Assembly: GCA_031550435.1 (NCBI GenBank)
Contig: JAVBOO010000011.1
Coordinates: 1-64,000 of the forward strand
DNA: 64,000 nt
Source: JAVBOO01 sp031550435
GTDB taxonomy: Bacteria; Bacillota; Clostridia; Lachnospirales; WRAX01
Direction of reading: 5' to 3'
The position numbers and the translations under genes were made by a program. The notes beneath the pieces were generated by a model. It saw nothing but the letters and a program-made list of their open reading frames with translations. It did not search any database and was not told where the DNA came from. This document shows, piece by piece, positions 14,154 to 24,000 of this stretch (position 1 is its first letter; every line of letters starts with the position of its first letter).

Positions 14154-15454
14154 TTGCTCATATCCTCCTTCGTCGGCAAAAGCAGCCTACCCGAGGAAAC
14201 ATCCGACAAAACAGGCGGTTTCCCTCCGAACATATCAAGCTGCTCATACGCTTCGTCGATCTTGTTTTCGCTCAGCTTCATGGAAAGAAGGTCGGCATCC
14301 AGTTTAACACCCTCATACATCTTGCCGTTACAAGTTATGAAATATTTCGCACGCTTCAATACTATGCCCATTTTTTTCAGCGTATCAAAGTCAAGTCTTG
14401 CAACCCGTCTTGTTCGGAGAATTTTGTAAACCGAACGTTCTCCTATGCCCGGCACACGCATCAGCGTCTCCATATCGGCTCTGTTGATTTCGACCGGAAA
14501 TTTGTCTATGTTTCGTATTGCCCAGTCACATTTCGGATCCATATTAAGATTCAGATTATCCGCATCTCCAAATATTTCGGATGACTCAAAACCGTACACC
14601 CGCATAAGCCAGTCAGCCTGATAGAGCCTGTGCTCGCGTAGAAGCGGCGTTGTAGCGGTCTGAATAAATTTATTCGAACCGACGGGTATATAGGCAGAAT
14701 AGAACACACGTTTCAGGTTATAGGTCTTGTAAAGCGACTCTGACAGTCTTACTATCTGCCTGTCACTGTCAGGCGTCGCTCCGATTACCATCTGCGTCGC
14801 CTGTCCTGCCGGAACAAATTTCGGTGCGCTTTTAAATACGGTAAGTTCATTCTTAGACTGCGTTATGCCCGAAGACAAAAGGCGCATCGGGCGCAGTATA
14901 TCTTCTTTTTTCTTTTCGGGTGCAAGCAGCTTCAAACTCTCTCCCGAAGGCATTTCTATATTTACGCTCATCCGGTCGGCAAGCATTCCCGTCTTAGTTA
15001 TAAGCGCCTCATCGGCTCCGGGTATCGCTTTTACGTGGATGTATCCGTTGAATTTGTAACGCATTCTTATAATAAATATCGTTTGATACAGCATCTCCAT
15101 TGTATAGTCCGGGCTGCGGAATACTGCGGAGCTTAAAAACAAACCCTCTATATAATTACGTTTGTAAAAATTTATAGTAAGCTCGCCGACTTCGTCGGGT
15201 GTAAACATCGCCCTGGGAACATCGTTCGACGAACGGTTAACACAGTATTTGCAGTCGTAAATGCAATTATTCGTCTGCAATATTTTAAGCAGCGACACAC
15301 AGCGCCCGTCAGCGGCATATGTATGACAAATACCGCAGCCGACTGCAGAACCTATACTCCCGCTTTTCGAACTTCTGTCCGTCCCGCTGGACGTGCAGGC
15401 AACGTCATATTTCGCAGCATCGGTCAATATTTTGAGTTTATCCGATATGTTCAT
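14132..15454 (-). CDS. Putative DNA modification/repair radical SAM protein (link-UDG family)
   Basis: The product is 440 residues from ATG 15454, preceded by CGGGAGATTTTT. The iron-sulfur motif C64-x3-C68-x2-C71 (CIYDCKYC) is present. The C-terminal third holds helix-hairpin-helix sequence LMRVPGIGERSVYKIL, a non-specific DNA-binding motif. It is the family that co-occurs with DUF4130 proteins and is presumed to use SAM radicals on nucleic acid. It has a strong own promoter (15669-15697) and a long leader. The pair sits inside the phage block, between the sigma-like regulator and the terminase. Confidence 0.9.
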   Translation of the reverse strand: MNISDKLKILTDAAKYDVACTSSGTDRSSKSGSIGSAVGCGICHTYAADGRCVSLLKILQTNNCIYDCKYCVNRSSNDVPRAMFTPDEVGELTINFYKRNYIEGLFLSSAVFRSPDYTMEMLYQTIFIIRMRYKFNGYIHVKAIPGADEALITKTGMLADRMSVNIEMPSGESLKLLAPEKKKEDILRPMRLLSSGITQSKNELTVFKSAPKFVPAGQATQMVIGATPDSDRQIVRLSESLYKTYNLKRVFYSAYIPVGSNKFIQTATTPLLREHRLYQADWLMRVYGFESSEIFGDADNLNLNMDPKCDWAIRNIDKFPVEINRADMETLMRVPGIGERSVYKILRTRRVARLDFDTLKKMGIVLKRAKYFITCNGKMYEGVKLDADLLSMKLSENKIDEAYEQLDMFGGKPPVLSDVSSGRLLLPTKEDMSKCITGQM

Positions 15455-15668
15455 AAAAATCTCCCGATTTATAAAAATAAAGACACAAGCCGAAAACACG
15501 AACTTTCTGAATCTATAGTGATACCGGAACGGTGTTGCTCAAATTCACTATATAGCCGTTTAAGCCGGAAACGGTCTTGAACGACGCCGACAGCCACTGC
15601 TGTTGCTTCGGCAACAAAAGCTTGGGATTCGGCGTTTTCCTAAGATGTGGCTTGTCGGCTCCAAAAAC

Positions 15669-15697
15669 ATTATATCGTATTATATCGCATATGTCAA
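15669..15697 (-). promoter_or_regulatory. Consensus promoter of the radical SAM/DUF4130 pair
   Basis: On the minus strand TTGACA (15697-15692) and TATAAT (15674-15669) are separated by 17 bases, a perfect sigma-A promoter. A second TATAAT lies within the spacer. The predicted leader is about 205 nt and contains small hairpins (GTTGC-CGAA-GCAAC at about 15604-15617; CCGTTT/AAACGG at about 15554-15572). A short open frame across the promoter is not a gene. Confidence 0.85.
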
Positions 15698-15798
15698 ACA
15701 TATATTCGAAAATTTTCGATTGTTTTTTCTTACCGTCCCGCTGGCTTTTGCACTGCGTCATAATGCATTAATAAGCAGAAACAAACATAGGACGATAT

Positions 15799-15956
15799 AT
15801 TACCGCGGAAGTTAAATACCGTATAAAATACTTACGCGCTTACTTGAGCTCGCAGACGCGCTTAGATACGCCGCAGCGCTTAGGTGCGGCGTATCTGCGT
15901 CTAAGCTGGGGAGCAATAAAATATAGCGTTTTCCCATATTTGGTTGCCGAAGCAAT
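15799..15956 (+). repeat. Element B, copy B3
   Basis: A full-length B copy with ATTACCGCGGAAGTTAAATA start and GCCGAAGCAAT end. The first hairpin is well kept (TACGCCGCA with TGCGGCGTA). The second is partly decayed (AATAAAATATAG versus CATATTTGGTTG). It lies between the radical SAM leader and the phage regulator gene. A 12-bp near-palindrome (TAGTGATTTAAG/CTTTAATCACTA, about 15956-15992) follows. Confidence 0.9.
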
Positions 15957-16014
15957 AGTGATTTAAGACCGTTTCGGCCTTTAATCACTATACGAGCGGC
16001 TATTTCCTGCCCTT

Positions 16015-16455
16015 TTACCCTCTCGCAGCCGAGAAGCTTTTGCCCTCCGACTTTAAAGTCCTCTCTATTGCTTTAAGAGCAAACCTGTGTATTTTGTTCA
16101 CCGCACTCAGACTGTAATGATTATCCTCCGCGACATCCTCCCAGCGCTTGAGATTTACATATCTTTCAAACATAATAAGCTTGTACTCATCTCGCTCCAG
16201 TGTGTTAACGGCACGGCTAATCTCTTGTTCCAAATCGATGAGTCTGCGAACATCCTCTTCATATCTCTCAATCATTTCGTGCAAATCCGCAGTGATTTCT
16301 CCCAATCTGTCGGTTTTTAGGCTCGTTTGCACCTTTATTCCGAACCCTCCGCCCAAAGACATCCTCATGTCTTTCAAATCTTCAATTTTTGTTTTTCTCG
16401 CAGAAATAATCCTTCGTATTGTAAAATTCTGCGACAGATAATCTTTTACCGTCAA
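16015..16455 (-). CDS. Phage sigma-70 region 4-like late regulator (DUF1492/ArpU-like)
   Basis: The product is 146 residues from TTG 16455, selected because GAGGAGGA lies 5 bases upstream. An earlier ATG has none. The N-terminal half is helical (IISARKTKIEDLKDMRMSLG). The C-terminal half has INTLERDEYKLI-type sequence (VNTLERDEYKLIMFERYVNL) then KRWEDVAEDNHYSLSAVNKIHRF, a helix-turn-helix like sigma region 4. Such proteins sit just upstream of terminase genes and switch on late phage genes. Here element B3 and the repair pair now separate it from the terminase. Confidence 0.75.
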   Translation of the reverse strand: MTVKDYLSQNFTIRRIISARKTKIEDLKDMRMSLGGGFGIKVQTSLKTDRLGEITADLHEMIERYEEDVRRLIDLEQEISRAVNTLERDEYKLIMFERYVNLKRWEDVAEDNHYSLSAVNKIHRFALKAIERTLKSEGKSFSAARG

Positions 16456-16483
16456 AGTAATCCTCCTCACAGACAGCCTAGGC

Positions 16484-16777
16484 TCACGGCTGCGGGCAGA
16501 AATCTGCCAACCCAACCTGTATAAACCGTCGGCAGTTATCGTTCATCTTCCGGATATATAAGTCTTTATACTTCAAAACATAGTAAAGATTGAGCATTCG
16601 ATACTTTCCGCAGTCTGCAGGTCGCCGATTAAACCGATGCCTCCCCCTTGAACCCTCCGGGCTTAAATAAACGGGATATATTGACCATCTCTTACCACCA
16701 TCTACCGCGAACAAAATTTCTGGGCGCTCAGCCTTTTCTCTCGGCGTACACAATATATTCCTTAAAATATTCCGCAA
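16484..16777 (-). CDS. Possible small phage protein (up to 97 aa)
   Basis: An open frame between the sigma-like gene and the treble-clef protein encodes a basic, Tyr-rich product with EILFAVDGGKRWSIYPVYLS and RMLNLYYVLKYKDLYIRKMN. The listed ATG lies inside the preceding gene without a ribosome site. A TTG at about 16720 is an alternative. The gap of 270 bases in an otherwise compact operon favours a real gene. I do not recognise it. Confidence 0.4.
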   Translation of the reverse strand: MRNILRNILCTPREKAERPEILFAVDGGKRWSIYPVYLSPEGSRGRHRFNRRPADCGKYRMLNLYYVLKYKDLYIRKMNDNCRRFIQVGLADFCPQP

Positions 16778-16934
16778 TGCAGATATAGTGCAGCATGTAA
16801 CCGTCTATATCGAAAACTTCCTCACCTTCGAACACTGCTTGCCCGCAAGCCGCACAAATGGCGATAGGCTCATCTTCCGTATTGCATCCGCCGCATCTGC
16901 GGCCTGTTCGTTCGTAAAAGCCGGCTCGCTGCAT
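16728..16934 (-). CDS. Small zinc-binding phage protein (68 aa)
   Basis: The product has four cysteines in two CxxC pairs (RRCGGCNTEDEPIAICAACG) followed by IDGYMLHYICIAEYFKEYIV, in which a His/Cys pair may complete a second site. The ATG overlaps the stop of the upstream zinc-ribbon gene (TAATG), so translation is coupled. It is probably a small DNA-binding or host-interacting phage protein. No specific function is assignable. Confidence 0.75.
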   Translation of the reverse strand: MQRAGFYERTGRRCGGCNTEDEPIAICAACGQAVFEGEEVFDIDGYMLHYICIAEYFKEYIVYAERKG

Positions 16935-17311
16935 TACTCATCCCTTTCAATCAAAACTCTGCCGCATTTTGGGCACAATACCGGCACCCTGATTGTCTTG
17001 GGTATTCTTACGCTAACGCTGCACCTGCCGCAGCTCACTTTTGCCGCGCCTTTAACATAGCGCTTTGCATAGTCCGAAAAAGGCTTTTTTCTGCTGTGGC
17101 AATGAGCCATGCCGTAATTGCGGGCGACATCAGCTGCCGCACACTTTTGTTTTTCTTCCTTCTCTGTTACTTCCTTCTCAATTACTTCTATCTCTTTTAT
17201 ATTTTCATGGAACTCGGTTTGTGCCGTACTGTACCCTTTCTTTTCTTTTTTATAAGTTAAATACAAGTACTCAGGCAGTTTTTTTGCTTCGGCTGCAACT
17301 TGACCTGTCAT
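16934..17311 (-). CDS. Zinc-ribbon protein of the phage regulatory cluster
   Basis: The product is 125 residues from ATG 17311, with GGAGGGGGAAC directly upstream. A longer frame starting at 17335 ignores this site. The middle is a charged helix (ENIKEIEVIEKEVTEKEEKQ). The C-terminal 40 residues hold CGRC and CPKC, a zinc ribbon (KVSCGRCSVSVRIPKT; VLCPKCGRVLIERDE). It is first in the minus-strand cluster that leads to the sigma-like gene, so it is likely an early phage regulator or recombination accessory. The exact role is unknown. Confidence 0.75.
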   Translation of the reverse strand: MTGQVAAEAKKLPEYLYLTYKKEKKGYSTAQTEFHENIKEIEVIEKEVTEKEEKQKCAAADVARNYGMAHCHSRKKPFSDYAKRYVKGAAKVSCGRCSVSVRIPKTIRVPVLCPKCGRVLIERDE

Positions 17312-17343
17312 GTTCCCCCTCCGTTCACCGAACATTTATTCTA

Positions 17344-17371
17344 GTATACTCCAAGCCGGTCAAAAAGTAAA
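17344..17371 (-). promoter_or_regulatory. Possible promoter of the phage regulatory cluster
   Basis: On the minus strand TTTACT (17371-17366) and TATACT (17349-17344) are 16 bases apart, 33 bases upstream of the ATG at 17311. A near-perfect 14-bp inverted repeat (AATCACAGTATTTA/TAAATACCGTGATT, about 17380-17422) lies immediately upstream and could be an operator or the end of another transcript. Confidence 0.45.
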
Positions 17372-17493
17372 TATAAAAAATCACAGTATTTAACAACAAC
17401 GTGTAGTAAATACCGTGATTTTGTATAGTTTTCCTGCTTTTGAGGATGCTTACGCCGTACTCTCGTTTAATACGCATAGAGCTTTAATTCTTG

Positions 17494-17652
17494 CTATTTC
17501 TCGTTGCCGTCCACCCATTCCTTTGCGTCTTTGACTGCCGCTTCGCTCGGTATACTGACGTTTGCGTCGGGTGTCTTTTTCATCTGGTCAAGTATTGCCA
17601 TTGCCTCAGATTCAACTGTAAAATCAATATTTTTACGCCTTTTGTGACTCAT
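17494..17652 (-). CDS. DUF3787-like small clostridial protein (52 aa)
   Basis: A 52-residue protein starts at ATG 17652 after GAGGAGGAAGCG. The sequence begins MSHKRRKNIDFTVESEAMA and contains TPDANVSIPSEAAVKDAKEW ending VDGNEK. The TPD-NVSIPSE-AV-AKEWVDxNEK pattern is that of DUF3787, a small family of clostridial genomes with members reported on spore surfaces. It is a chromosomal rather than phage gene and marks the right edge of the phage block. It is too short for many gene callers. Confidence 0.8.
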   Translation of the reverse strand: MSHKRRKNIDFTVESEAMAILDQMKKTPDANVSIPSEAAVKDAKEWVDGNEK

Positions 17653-17735
17653 CGCTTCCTCCTCTGCTTTTTGATCTCTGCTTTTTGATCTCTGCAGGTC
17701 TCGTAAATATATGCCTTTTGACTCTAAGTAAGCGT

Positions 17736-17845
17736 ATTCGATACCCCGATTAAACTCTGCGGTTTAATCACCCCCTCACACCGATCTGCGGCCTAAGGTG
17801 GATCGAGGCGACTGGTTTATCGAATGGTTTAATTGAAGCCTCAAT
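17736..17845 (+). repeat. Element A, copy A3 (diverged)
   Basis: GATTAAACTCTGCGGTTTAATC forms the first hairpin, with one changed pair. The second has GAGGCGACTGG against a degraded GAAGCCTCAAT arm. It lies between the DUF3787-like gene and the adhesin terminator. The rest of 17653-17930 shows no gene. CTCTGCTTTTTGAT is repeated twice in tandem at about 17661-17690. Confidence 0.8.
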
Positions 17846-17930
17846 TATATGGCTGTATTTTTTAGCCGCTTCAGGTATTTTGTGTAATATGCCGAAAAAT
17901 ATGCATTTATAGTGAGTACAGTTAAAACGA

Positions 17931-17960
17931 AAAGCCCCCGGCAAATTCGCCGGGGGCTTT
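17931..17960. terminator. Bidirectional terminator after the giant adhesin gene
   Basis: AAAGCCCCCGGC pairs perfectly with GCCGGGGGCTTT around a 6-base loop. It lies 49 bases past the adhesin stop. Confidence 0.9.
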
Positions 17961-18008
17961 GTACACTTTCACTTATTAAACAACATTGTTTAAGTCCCTG
18001 CCAATCCT

Positions 18009-21000
18009 CTACTTCTTCTCCGTCTTAACACGCTTTTTTGCGTCAAGATAACTGAGTGTCAGCACAAACAGCATAGACACGGCAGCGCCGGTCAAATAGA
18101 ACGAAGGACTGATATCAGCAGTTCTCGGATTAGGCTTTCCTGATGGAACATCCTCCGGAACCAATACTATATCCACAGACCCGTCAGGATTGGGAACAAT
18201 AACAACATTGCCCTGCGGCTCACCTTCATCATCAATGTAAGTGTATTCTCCGTCATCGGTCGGCTCAAACTCCTCAGGAATATCGGGAGTTGTTGGAGTC
18301 GTAGGTTCGGTCGTCGGAGCACTTGTCGTTGTAGGAGGCGTAGTCGGTTCCTCGGTTCCGGGTTCTTCCGTCGTAGGCGGTTCCGTGATTATTATTTCCG
18401 GCTCGTTATCAATGGTGTAAGTATACTTATATGCACTTTCCATCGGAAGTACAAACGTAAAGTATATTGGCGAACTGAGCCTTATATAACCAAGCGGAGC
18501 GACTATTTCAACTATCTTGTACTTAACCCCAAGCAGGTATGCTTTGCGTGAAAATGCATATCCGTTCGCGTCTGTGGTTATGGTATCCATAAGGAAGTTG
18601 TCTGAGTCTCGCCTTATCTCGAACACGGCTCCTTTAAGAAGTACGCTTGTTACCTTGTCTTTCTTGTTTATATGAATTTCTCTGAGCAGGGCGTCATTTT
18701 CGGCCTTAATAACGATCGGATCCGTTGCCTTCCCGTCAATCGTAAAATTGTACCTTTCGATCTTGATCACGTAATCTCCGGGGGCCTCAAATTCCTCAAA
18801 GTAGTAGCTGCCGTTCGCAAGACCGGTTATGGTAACCGCCCCGCCTTCCGGCGTAACTATAATGCCGTCAGGCACAACAACGCCGTTAACTTTTATGTTA
18901 GTCATCTGAGTCGGAACTCCGCCGACTATCTTGTAAAGCTTAAACTTAGCGCCTTCAAGCGTCTTGTCGGTTCCGGTCTCGACCTTTTTAAGCGTAACTT
19001 GCCCAACTTTGTTCGTTACCGTTATGCTTTGCTTTTCCCCTTCGGGCTTAACATAAGCTTCGCCGTTAATTGTCTTTATTTCGCCATTTACAAGTGTAAA
19101 CGTTACTGCAAACAACGGCTTGCCGTTTTCATCTTCGTTGACGGGAAGTATATATCCGTCCGGAGCGGCGATTTCCTGAAGCCCATATTCGCCGTCGCCA
19201 AACCCGGTAACGGTAACCTTTCCGCCGACTACCTTTATATTATCGATTTGCGCTTGCACAAACTGGCCGTTGACTTTTTTCCAAACTCTAAATATTGCTC
19301 CGTCAAGAAGCGCTTTGCTATCAACGTCAATTTTGTAAAGCTCGAACTCTGAGGCCTTGTTTGTGACTGTTATTACCGTTACCGTGTCGCCCTCTTCGCC
19401 TTCGCCTGTCATGAAGGTGACAACTCCGTTATCCATCTTGAAGCTGACAGTTTTGTTTTCAAGCACATAACCTGCAGGAGCCTTTGTTTCAACAAGCTTG
19501 TAAACTCCGTCTTTCAGATTGTAAACCGTCATCTTCCCTCTGTCAAACACCAGAGTTTCTGACGAAACATCGTTTCCTTCCTTATCGGTATACTTCATCG
19601 TAACTTTTTGGTTATTGCTGTCATAAAGCTCAAATTCTGCTCCGATAAGCTCTGCTCCCGTTACGGAGTCTTTCTTTTCAATTTCAACCTGAGAAGGTGC
19701 GTTTAAGGCGGTAAGTACTACGGCCTTGGTTCCGCCTGCTTCAAACTCGTATGTTCTTTTGCTTTCGTCCGCCGGAAGAATATAACCTTCGGGCGCCTGC
19801 GTCTCAACAAGTTTGTATTTTCCCGGAGGAAGATTCGATAATGTCAGCTTACCCGTCGTTAACGTTAACTCGTTGCCGACACAGTCGGCACCTGTTACCT
19901 GAACGGGTGCTTCAATATTGAAAGGAACATATTGCCCTTCTTCTTCCCTGAAAATCTTAAACTTAGCTCCGGCAATAATTGCGCCGGTGTTGTCGCCGGT
20001 TTCGCTGTAAAGTCTCGAGTCGTACTTTATAAGTTGAATATCGCCTACGAAGTTAACTGCCCTAACGCCGACTTTTGCGGGGCCGACCGGTTTAAGTTCG
20101 TCTGTGGTACCGGTTGTCCTGCTCTTTGCGCTGCCGGCATACCCGAATGTATTCCATGCAATAGAACCGTCAGACGCGCTTTCGGGCACTTTGGCGTTAA
20201 TCTTAAACTCGATGCTTTCGCCCTTGTCAACCTTGAAGTCAGGCTGCAATATAAGTCTAACCGCGTTGTCGCCGGGCTGCATTCCTTCATGCCAAGCCTG
20301 TGTTCCCGCTCCGGTAGTGCCCTTCCAGTCGAGTGAAGAGAACTCCTGGCTTCCGACTGTTACCTTTGCAAACTCAACCTTGGATATCTTATCCGCGTTG
20401 CCGTAAGTCATATCAACACCGAGAAGTTCGGCGTTGAACCTACTGAGTCTGAGGTTCTGATGGTCAACCGTGCTTGTATCACCGACAAAAGGAAGTTTGT
20501 CGATAATTACCAAGTTAGAGAATATATAGTCGCTCTTGTTTTGAACATAAAGCGTATAGTAGTATTTACCTGTTCCGGCCTGTGCGGGTGATTCCCCCGG
20601 GCCGTAGAAGTTTTCCGCCTTAACGGTTATATAGCCGCCGTGCTCGGTCGGTGTTGCTTTGTTTGCAGGATCCGCTTCATCATAAACAGTCTTGAGCGAT
20701 TTGGCCATGAACTGACCAAGTACTGCGACTGTCGCAACGTTATGAACACAGTTTTGCTCCGTAACGTTGTCCTCTCCGTCAGCGGCAATGTAATCGGTAG
20801 CATAGTTGGTGTCAATCTTACCCGAGAAGAAATACTTCATATCGTTAACGGGAACAAAGTATACGTCGTTGTCGTACTCCGCAAGAGCCTGAGGAGTAGT
20901 CGATACAAACGCGAAGCTGACCTTAACGCCTCTTCTTATGATCGAGCTTCTTGTAAGCTCCCAGGAAACAAGTTGTCTGCCTTCAACCATGGTCATTTTT

Positions 21001-24000
21001 ACAGAACCCGGTACAATGTCGATACCCGTTTCCAGAGAAATAACACCGATGTTTTCCTTAAACTTAAATCCTGCGGGAAGATAATCATAAACCTTTCCGC
21101 CTTCGATATCTTTCAGAGCATCATTTGCGTTACCTACTGTCACTATCCAACCAAGATTAACATTTGATGTTAAAATCTTGTGTTCGGTTGTCTCCCAAGC
21201 TTCAGGCATACTCTCTTTTCCCGAAGGGATAAACTTTGCTTCCTTAAAGATACCGGGCTGAATATAAATATCGTGGTATTTAACATCAAAGTCAGCCTGA
21301 TAACGTACAGCCGACGAAGCGTCGTTATCCCAGTTGTTTCCGTCTTCGGAATCAAACATAGCCATGCCTTCGCCGCTCCTAAGCGTTACGGCTGCGTTGT
21401 CTTTGGTATAGAAAGCCGCGCTGTTGATATCACTGAATGTTCCGCCCTCTTCATGCAAGTGGTTTCTGGCAGCAGTTACATCAGTAAGCTTCGTGTAATA
21501 AGTCAATGTCACGGAAGCGGTCGCAGTGCTCGGTAAATTTATTGCGTTTTCAAATTCGAATGTCGCGTAACCGCCGGCAACCGTTACCCTGCTGCTTTCG
21601 AGTATATAATTCTGGTTACCCGGAACATTCGCAAACGTGACGAATACCTCTCTGGACAAGTCGACCGTTTCATAAACCGGAAGCTTATCTACTATCTTGG
21701 TTATCGGAAGAACCTTGTTTTTATCGTAATTTGTAACTATAACCGAATAAGCGCGGTAATAACTCGTAGAATTTGCGGGCTCCTCGGTCCAGCGTGTGAG
21801 CTGAATGTCGGTTATTCCTTTTTTGTTGTCTTCGGTAAGGTAGTTTATGTTATAAGACGATGAAGGCAATTTTATGGAAATACCGTTATTATTCTTAACT
21901 ATTCCGGCGAGAATGCTTGACTTTCTGGCTGCAACAGTCGAGCTCGAGGAAAAATAGTAGTAACCGTTCATCGAAGACGACACGTCCGTTCCGCCTACAC
22001 CCACTGCCTGACCTTTCTGATAAAACGCGTGCGATGTATTGGTCTTTGACTCATCCGTCGAACTTCCCGTGAAAAAGTCAGGCTGTATCTCGCATTCCAA
22101 TGTTACGATGATACTGTGCCCCATCGGCAGAGAATACCTCTTGTCATTCGTGGCATTGTCATTAGGATTGCCGTCAAAGGCCCATCTGTATGCCCTTGCA
22201 CTGGGGGTAAATAACCTGTTGTCTCCGGCGGTGGTAAACGGCACCCCGCCGTTAAGCTCAAACCTGCTCGTCAAATCCGCAACCTGGTTTTGGTTTTCGT
22301 CACAGTGTATAACCTTAAATCCTATAAGTTTTACTCCGACAGGGAAATCGTCGCCAAAGCCCGCTATTTTAGCGTCTTCCGCAGGCGTAATTCCTGTTTG
22401 GTTGTTGTTTGTCAGCTTTAAAGTAAAGTTAACTCTGTTGAGGTTAGGGTCAGACTCGGGAGTCTTATCCTCATAGTTTACCTTTTTAATCGCATCGTCA
22501 GCCGGATTTACATACTGCGTTGTTTTCGTAATCTGAATTATCGGAAGTAACGGGACAACCGTAATTTCGCAGCTTCCTTCAGCGCCGGTCGTCGGGTTTT
22601 CTCCGGTACCGCCGCCACCGCCGCCTGGGCCGGGGCCGTAACCCGTTCTGTCATAAACGATAAATGTATTCTTGATTGTTATGCCGCCTGCGGGAGCATT
22701 GTAAATAGCGCCCCTGTAAAGTACGTTAATTTCTGTTCCCGGTGCGAAGCTGACCGTATTGGTTATACCAATAACTATCCTGAGCGTTCCGGTTGAAGGA
22801 TCGTCGGTGGCAATATAGTCCGCGGAGGGAAGCGTAACAAAGCTTGAACTTCCTTTAACTTTGTATTTAATCGTTACCTCCGGGGCTCCGGGATTAATCA
22901 GTTTCAAATGCGCCTTATCGTATTTGTCGACTATAATCGGATTATTGAGACTCATAGGCGTAGAGTTTGCCGGTTCGTCTACTTTAATAATCTGGGTGTA
23001 TTCTACTATGTCCCCGTTAAAGAAAACCGTTTTAGCGGTGGCATCGGAAACACCCTTGTCTTTCAGTGTTTTATTGATTGCAACTTTACCGTTAGAAACC
23101 TGAGGATATCTGAACTCATGGAAGGCTACACCGGCATATGCAAAATTGCCCAAATCGCTATAAATCTCTTCGTGAGTCAGTTCCTGCCCGTCTTTGCTGT
23201 ATTTATACTCGTAGGAAACGCCGGCATAGTTGTCAAAAGACTTTTCGTTTGTTCCCGGAGGACAGGTAAATGCAGGGTTTGTTTCAAATACCAGGTATAT
23301 GAACTCGCCGTCATCATGGGTAAAGCCCTTTGTAACTTTAACTCCTATATCGTTCGCCTTATCGCAGAACACGAAATCAATGCTTGTAATCTTCGTGATA
23401 TCAACGCCGGCAATTTGGGAAAGATCAACAAGCTTTTTGGCTGCTTTCTCTTCCGCGCTCGGATTCACCAACCCGTTGTAAGGATTGAACGGAACCTCTA
23501 TAACGACTCTTACGCCGCCCATATTGATGTTAACGTTATATTTTTCCGTGGTAAAAGCCGAAAATACAGGAAGATATAAAAGCGTCGGGTGCATTTCGGA
23601 ATTGTTCCAACCGTAATCCGTTACGGAGAATTTATCCGCAGCGTTGTCCTGGTTATACTTGAACTCAGCAACGGCAAAAACAGCCGTCCTGTAATTAACG
23701 CCGTACTTACTGGTTTGATCGATTAACGAGTCAGGGTACATGTTTGTAACCCAACTTCTGTCCATGTTGACTTTTTTAATATGGCTGCTGCCGTTTAAAA
23801 CAGTTTCTTCGGCCGGACCGTCGGTAGCTCTCTTAATAATGAACTCGTTTTGGCCTTCGAGCATAGCTCGAAGTTGACCGTCTATAGCCGAAAGCGAGCT
23901 GCCGACATAGCTGAATTCACTTCCAGCTTCGCCCGTAACCAGCCGCGTCGAAATATGCTGCTCGGAGTTGGGTGCCAGAACTAAAGGATTATAATTAATT

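Noticed and set aside
15513..15761. 82-aa minus-strand ORF upstream of the radical SAM gene
   Set aside because: It overlaps the perfect consensus promoter at 15669-15697 and has no ribosome site.
17661..17690. Tandem CTCTGCTTTTTGAT repeats as a CRISPR or phase-variable tract
   Set aside because: Only two units with no spacers. They lie just upstream of the small gene's ribosome site and show nothing more.
20045..20406. ORFs opposite the adhesin gene
   Set aside because: Shadow frames of a long repetitive beta-domain coding sequence, with no ribosome sites.
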